This document shows, piece by piece, positions 61,108-64,000 of a DNA stretch of 64,000 nt. Location: contig JAABSX010000015.1 of NCBI GenBank assembly GCA_011390205.1, positions 1-64,000 of the forward strand. The letters run 5' to 3'. The translations under genes and the position numbers were made by a program. This DNA is from Microscillaceae bacterium. Lineage in GTDB: Bacteria; Bacteroidota; Bacteroidia; Cytophagales; Microscillaceae. The notes beneath the pieces are model-generated. The model did no database searches and was not told where the DNA came from. It saw nothing but the letters and a program-made list of their open reading frames with translations. How positions within the stretch are numbered: the stretch's first letter is position 1; every line of letters begins with the position of its first letter.

Positions 61108-62271
61108 ATGCAGCAAATACTTCCTAAAAAGAATGTACCCTGGCACGAGCAGTCTTTGTATCTGTTTTTCAAGCACAAGTTTAAAAAACACGTTCCGCAA
61201 GGCAACAAACCCTATCACCTGATAGATGATGAGGAGGATATAGGCTTGCGTGCTTTGCAGTGGAAAGCCATTGTGATGACCTCCCTGACAGGAGTGATGG
61301 GGGTTTGTCTGCTTTATTTGCCTGGCATCGTCTTCCCAGATAGCTACTTGAGCCAGACCAAACACTTGCTTGAAATTTATCAGATGGAACTGCCCTTGCA
61401 GCCTTATTTTTTGGGTTATGGTGTTTTATTGGCTTTTTTAGAGATTGTAGTACTTACTTTTATTCATCTATGGGTAGTACGTAAAATAGCCCAAATCTGT
61501 GATTTTCCGCATCGGCAAGACCCACGCCGTGATGCACATATCCGTGTATTGTTTGAGGTGAGTTTAGAAAAAGAAGATAAAAGTTTGCTCCGTTTTAACC
61601 TTAATCCTTTGGCGGGCTTGTCTTACTGGAAAACCTTGGCTTATAACCTGCTAAATGTTTTAAAGGCTACTTTGAGTAATATTTTTATTAAATTGATATT
61701 GAGCCGTATTTTAGGGCGTTTTGTGTTGAGGGCTTTGATAGATTTGGTGGGCATTCCTGTATTTGCTTTCTGGAACGGAATGGCCACTTGGCGTGTCATC
61801 AGAGAGGCAAAGATAAGAATCATGGCACCGCCCTTGGTTCAGGATTTATGCAAAATCTTGGCAAAGGATTACCAAGGCAATGAAGCCTTTGAAGCACATT
61901 TGTATGATATGCTTCAGTGGATAGCCGTTACGAAACGTAATTTTCACCATAATCATTTACTTTTGGCGAGTCAGCTTCATGATACCTTTCAGTTTGCGTA
62001 TCAAGACAAGAAAGCCAAATCATTTGAAGAGATTTTGCCCATTCTTCAAAGACTTCCTGAAGAGGTAAGAGAAGGACTTTTAAAGGTTTTTTTATTTGGC
62101 TTGCTGATAGATGGGAGCATCTCAGCCGCAGAGGTCAGGTTTTTAAAGCAATTAGATACAAAATTACACATCAATAAAGCATTGCTTGCCAAACTAAGGC
62201 TGTGGGCAAAAGAGTTTGTAAATGGGCGGGGACTGGCATCATTTCTAACAAAAAAAATAATCGTGGCATAA
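61108..62271 (+). CDS. Membrane protein with C-terminal TerB-like domain (LBF_2804-like)
   Basis: A 387-residue protein. The first part (residues 1-50) is charged, followed by hydrophobic helices near 55-80 and 100-130 and a third pair near 190-215 (NIFIKLILSRILGRFVLRAL). Residues about 235-387 are soluble and end with LFGLLIDGSISAAEVRFLKQ, a TerB-like motif (D-G-x-I-x-x-x-E). I associate the layout with the LBF_2804 family, which has no known function. It is 50 bp upstream of the MFS gene in the same direction. Confidence 0.75.
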   Translation: MQQILPKKNVPWHEQSLYLFFKHKFKKHVPQGNKPYHLIDDEEDIGLRALQWKAIVMTSLTGVMGVCLLYLPGIVFPDSYLSQTKHLLEIYQMELPLQPYFLGYGVLLAFLEIVVLTFIHLWVVRKIAQICDFPHRQDPRRDAHIRVLFEVSLEKEDKSLLRFNLNPLAGLSYWKTLAYNLLNVLKATLSNIFIKLILSRILGRFVLRALIDLVGIPVFAFWNGMATWRVIREAKIRIMAPPLVQDLCKILAKDYQGNEAFEAHLYDMLQWIAVTKRNFHHNHLLLASQLHDTFQFAYQDKKAKSFEEILPILQRLPEEVREGLLKVFLFGLLIDGSISAAEVRFLKQLDTKLHINKALLAKLRLWAKEFVNGRGLASFLTKKIIVA

Positions 62272-62321
62272 AAAAAGTAGCTTGGATATGCCCTGCTGCT
62301 TGATAGATAAAAAAAATAAAT

Positions 62322-63602
62322 TTGGTAAATTTTAGTGCAACACTCCAAAACCGCAACTTCAGAATATTCTTCATAGGGCAGGGGCTGTCTAATGTAGGGA
62401 ATATGATGAAGCAAATCGCTATCGGCTGGCTTGCCTATAAGCTGACTGACTCTGCATTTTTGCTGGGGGTGGTCATGTTTACTAGAGAGTTATTTGCTTT
62501 TTTGATTTCTCCTTTTGCGGGTGTGGTGGCAGACCGCCTAAACAAGTACCAGCTTATTTTGTGGGCTAACTTGGCACTGCTTGTCAATACTGCATTGCTA
62601 GGCTGGCTGACTGTGGGTGCTGGTATTTCGCTGGAGCTGATGATTGTGATACAAGCTGTTTTTGGTCTAATCAGTGGTGTAGAGATTCCGACCCGCCAGG
62701 CATTCGTCAATGATTTGGTAGAAAAAAAAGAAAATTTAACCAATGCCATAGCACTTAACTCTACTTTGTTTAACTCTGCCCGCATTGTAGGCCCTTCTTT
62801 GGCAGGCATTTTAATTCCTTTTGTGGGCGAGGGTGGTTGTTTTTTGATTTACGCCTTTTTTTTGGTGATTATCCTAGTGATTTTCCAGTTTATCAAATAC
62901 AAAGCGCCCACCCCACAAAGCCGCAAATCATCTGTGGCTACAGAAATGAAAGAAGGCATGCAGTACGTATTCCAGCATCCTCCTTTGAGGGTTTTGTTTG
63001 TGATGGTGCTGTTGGTTACATTCTTTGGGATTTCTTATGAGATGCTGCTGCCTGTGATAGTCAGTGAGGTATTTGACAAAGGGCCTGCAGTATTTGGTTA
63101 TTTGACCAGTGCCATCGGGGCGGGGTCTATTGCAGGGGCATTGTTTCTTGCCAACCGCAAAGATTTAGGGGGGCTAGAGCAGATTTTGCAATGGGGCATA
63201 GCTGTCTTTGGTTTGGGGATTATACTTTTTGCACTCACCAGTCATCTCTTGCTTGCCTTGCTGATTCTTTTTGTGGCAGGCAGTGGCAGGGTGATGTTTT
63301 TTACTGCCAACAACACACTGCTGCAGAGTCTGGCAGAGCAAGACAAACGTGGAAGGGTCTTAAGTTTATATATCATGGTTTTTATGGGCAGCAAAACCTT
63401 GGGCAACCTCCTGATGGGTACATTGGCAGACTATGCTGGGGCTTCTTGGGCAATCGGCTTGGGCGGCTTGGGTTGCTGTGTTTCGGGGCTTTTGTTGGGG
63501 CCTTACCTAGTGCACGTGGGTGATGAAATCCGAAAATTAAAAATAGAAGCTGACAATGCCCGACTCTTAGAAATCCAAGAAGAAACAGATGCCATTCCCT
63601 AA
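62322..63602 (+). CDS. MFS transporter, EntS/MFS_3 type
   Basis: A 426-residue inner-membrane transporter with about 12 helices. N-terminal NRNFRIFFIGQGLSNVGNMM is the usual MFS_3 opening, then FAGVVADRLNKYQLI (loop 2-3 motif) and LMGTLADYAGASWA. To keep the first helix the start must be the TTG at 62322. A TAAATTTG element (62317-62324) overlaps that codon, so either the real promoter is upstream or that match is chance. The substrate is not clear. It leads to an SDR gene 14 bp downstream. Confidence 0.88.
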   Translation: MVNFSATLQNRNFRIFFIGQGLSNVGNMMKQIAIGWLAYKLTDSAFLLGVVMFTRELFAFLISPFAGVVADRLNKYQLILWANLALLVNTALLGWLTVGAGISLELMIVIQAVFGLISGVEIPTRQAFVNDLVEKKENLTNAIALNSTLFNSARIVGPSLAGILIPFVGEGGCFLIYAFFLVIILVIFQFIKYKAPTPQSRKSSVATEMKEGMQYVFQHPPLRVLFVMVLLVTFFGISYEMLLPVIVSEVFDKGPAVFGYLTSAIGAGSIAGALFLANRKDLGGLEQILQWGIAVFGLGIILFALTSHLLLALLILFVAGSGRVMFFTANNTLLQSLAEQDKRGRVLSLYIMVFMGSKTLGNLLMGTLADYAGASWAIGLGGLGCCVSGLLLGPYLVHVGDEIRKLKIEADNARLLEIQEETDAIP

Positions 63603-63616
63603 AAATCAAAAAAACG

Positions 63617-64000
63617 ATGAAATACTCCCAAACAGTCTTAATCACAGGAGGCTCGAGCGGCATAGGCTTTGAGCTATCAAAATATTTTGCCCGTGATGCC
63701 TATCACCTTGTCTGGGTGGCAGCTTATGAAGAAGAAATCACGGTGGCCAAACAAATCCTCCTCCAATCTTTTCCCGAAATACGGATAGACAGCCTTGCCA
63801 TAGACCTGAGTCAAAGCAATGCAGCACAAGCCGTCTATCAATGGACAAAACAAAAACAATGGACAATAGATGTATTGGTAAACAATGCAGGTTTCGGAAC
63901 TTATGGCTTTCTAGGAGATACTTCACTAGAAAAAGAACAGGCCATGATTCAGCTCAATGTCTATACAGTCTATACACTTACACACCTCTTTCTGAAAGAA
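63617..64000 (+). CDS. Short-chain dehydrogenase/reductase, N-terminal part (runs off the window)
   Basis: 128 codons are visible. The cofactor-binding motif is LITGGSSGIGFELSKYFAR (TGxxxGIG), then IDSLAIDLSQ and the structural motif VNNAGFGTYGF (NNAG). These are classical-SDR features; the catalytic Ser-Tyr-Lys region lies beyond the window. NADPH or NADH preference cannot be judged. It probably forms an operon with the MFS gene. Confidence 0.93.
   Translation, partial: MKYSQTVLITGGSSGIGFELSKYFARDAYHLVWVAAYEEEITVAKQILLQSFPEIRIDSLAIDLSQSNAAQAVYQWTKQKQWTIDVLVNNAGFGTYGFLGDTSLEKEQAMIQLNVYTVYTLTHLFLKE

Noticed and set aside
1-64000. tRNA, rRNA, CRISPR arrays, integrases and full insertion sequences
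   Set aside because: Looked for cloverleaf-type T-arms, regular spaced repeats and transposase or integrase motifs on both strands; none found.

Overview
The window looks like chromosomal DNA of a Bacteroidota bacterium, most likely order Cytophagales. It is A+T-rich. No clear Shine-Dalgarno sequences stand in front of genes. Many starts lie just downstream of the Bacteroidota -7 promoter element TAnnTTTG. The gene content fits: a type IX secretion plug-family (DUF5103) lipoprotein, a fused CcoNO oxidase, a SiaC/DUF1987 protein and many lipoproteins. Genus is not decidable from sequence alone. I found no rRNA, tRNA, CRISPR array, prophage or full insertion sequence.

Layout. 1-5 kb (mostly minus strand): 5' part of metG, a LysM lytic transglycosylase, gatA and tatA. 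5-18 kb (mostly plus): an LpoB/COG3014 lipoprotein pair, a Cys-rich DUF2934-like small protein, an alpha/beta hydrolase, a panD / UPF0104 / rfaE2 / Zn-peptidase run, an acyl-CoA dehydrogenase, an AraC regulator, Hsp20 and a secreted coiled-coil protein. 17.98-18.24 kb holds a small inverted-repeat element with flanking direct repeats. 18.5-22.7 kb (minus): a sterol-desaturase-family enzyme, a TPR membrane protein and a DUF5103 protein. 22.7-26.8 kb: siaC-like, MerR, an unknown gene, ctlX, a globin, a lipoprotein, then a dead 3' end of uvrC. 27.3-30.7 kb: cbb3 oxidase operon (fused ccoNO, ccoQ, mono-haem ccoP) with a candidate Crp/Fnr box. 30.9-37.9 kb (minus): beta-barrel protein, lptF/G, tgt, a 53-codon small gene, sppA, siaB-like kinase, ankyrin-like protein.

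38.2-40.5 kb is the most unusual gene: one 793-residue chain that joins a Topo VI B-like GHKL ATPase to a Topo VI A/Spo11-like tyrosine plus TOPRIM module, a single-chain type IIB topoisomerase candidate (Topo VIII-like). 40.6-48.4 kb: FKBP lipoprotein, unknown helical protein, ECF sigma factor, APH-family kinase, hemB, VWA protein, TerB-like protein and a second sterol desaturase. 49-51.4 kb: sigma / anti-sigma-like / outer-membrane protein operon. 51.7-53.3 kb: mhqO-mhqD-like pair behind a 12-bp palindrome. 53.4-56.7 kb: an UrtA-like binding lipoprotein overlapping a Cache/HAMP/SpoIIE phosphatase gene, with no transporter genes. 57.3-64 kb: TolC-like protein, leucine-rich-repeat protein, orphan oxidase subunit III, a TerB-like membrane protein, an MFS transporter and the start of an SDR.

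Working together: the window holds three separate parts of a SiaABC-type partner-switching circuit (phosphatase at 53-55 kb, kinase at 36.7 kb, phosphoprotein target at 22.8 kb). I infer that the UrtA-like protein is the periplasmic input of the phosphatase. Respiration (ccoNO-Q-P, cox subunit III, hemB, globin) and envelope biogenesis (MltD-type enzyme, LpoB, LptF/G, rfaE2, TolC) are the other themes.
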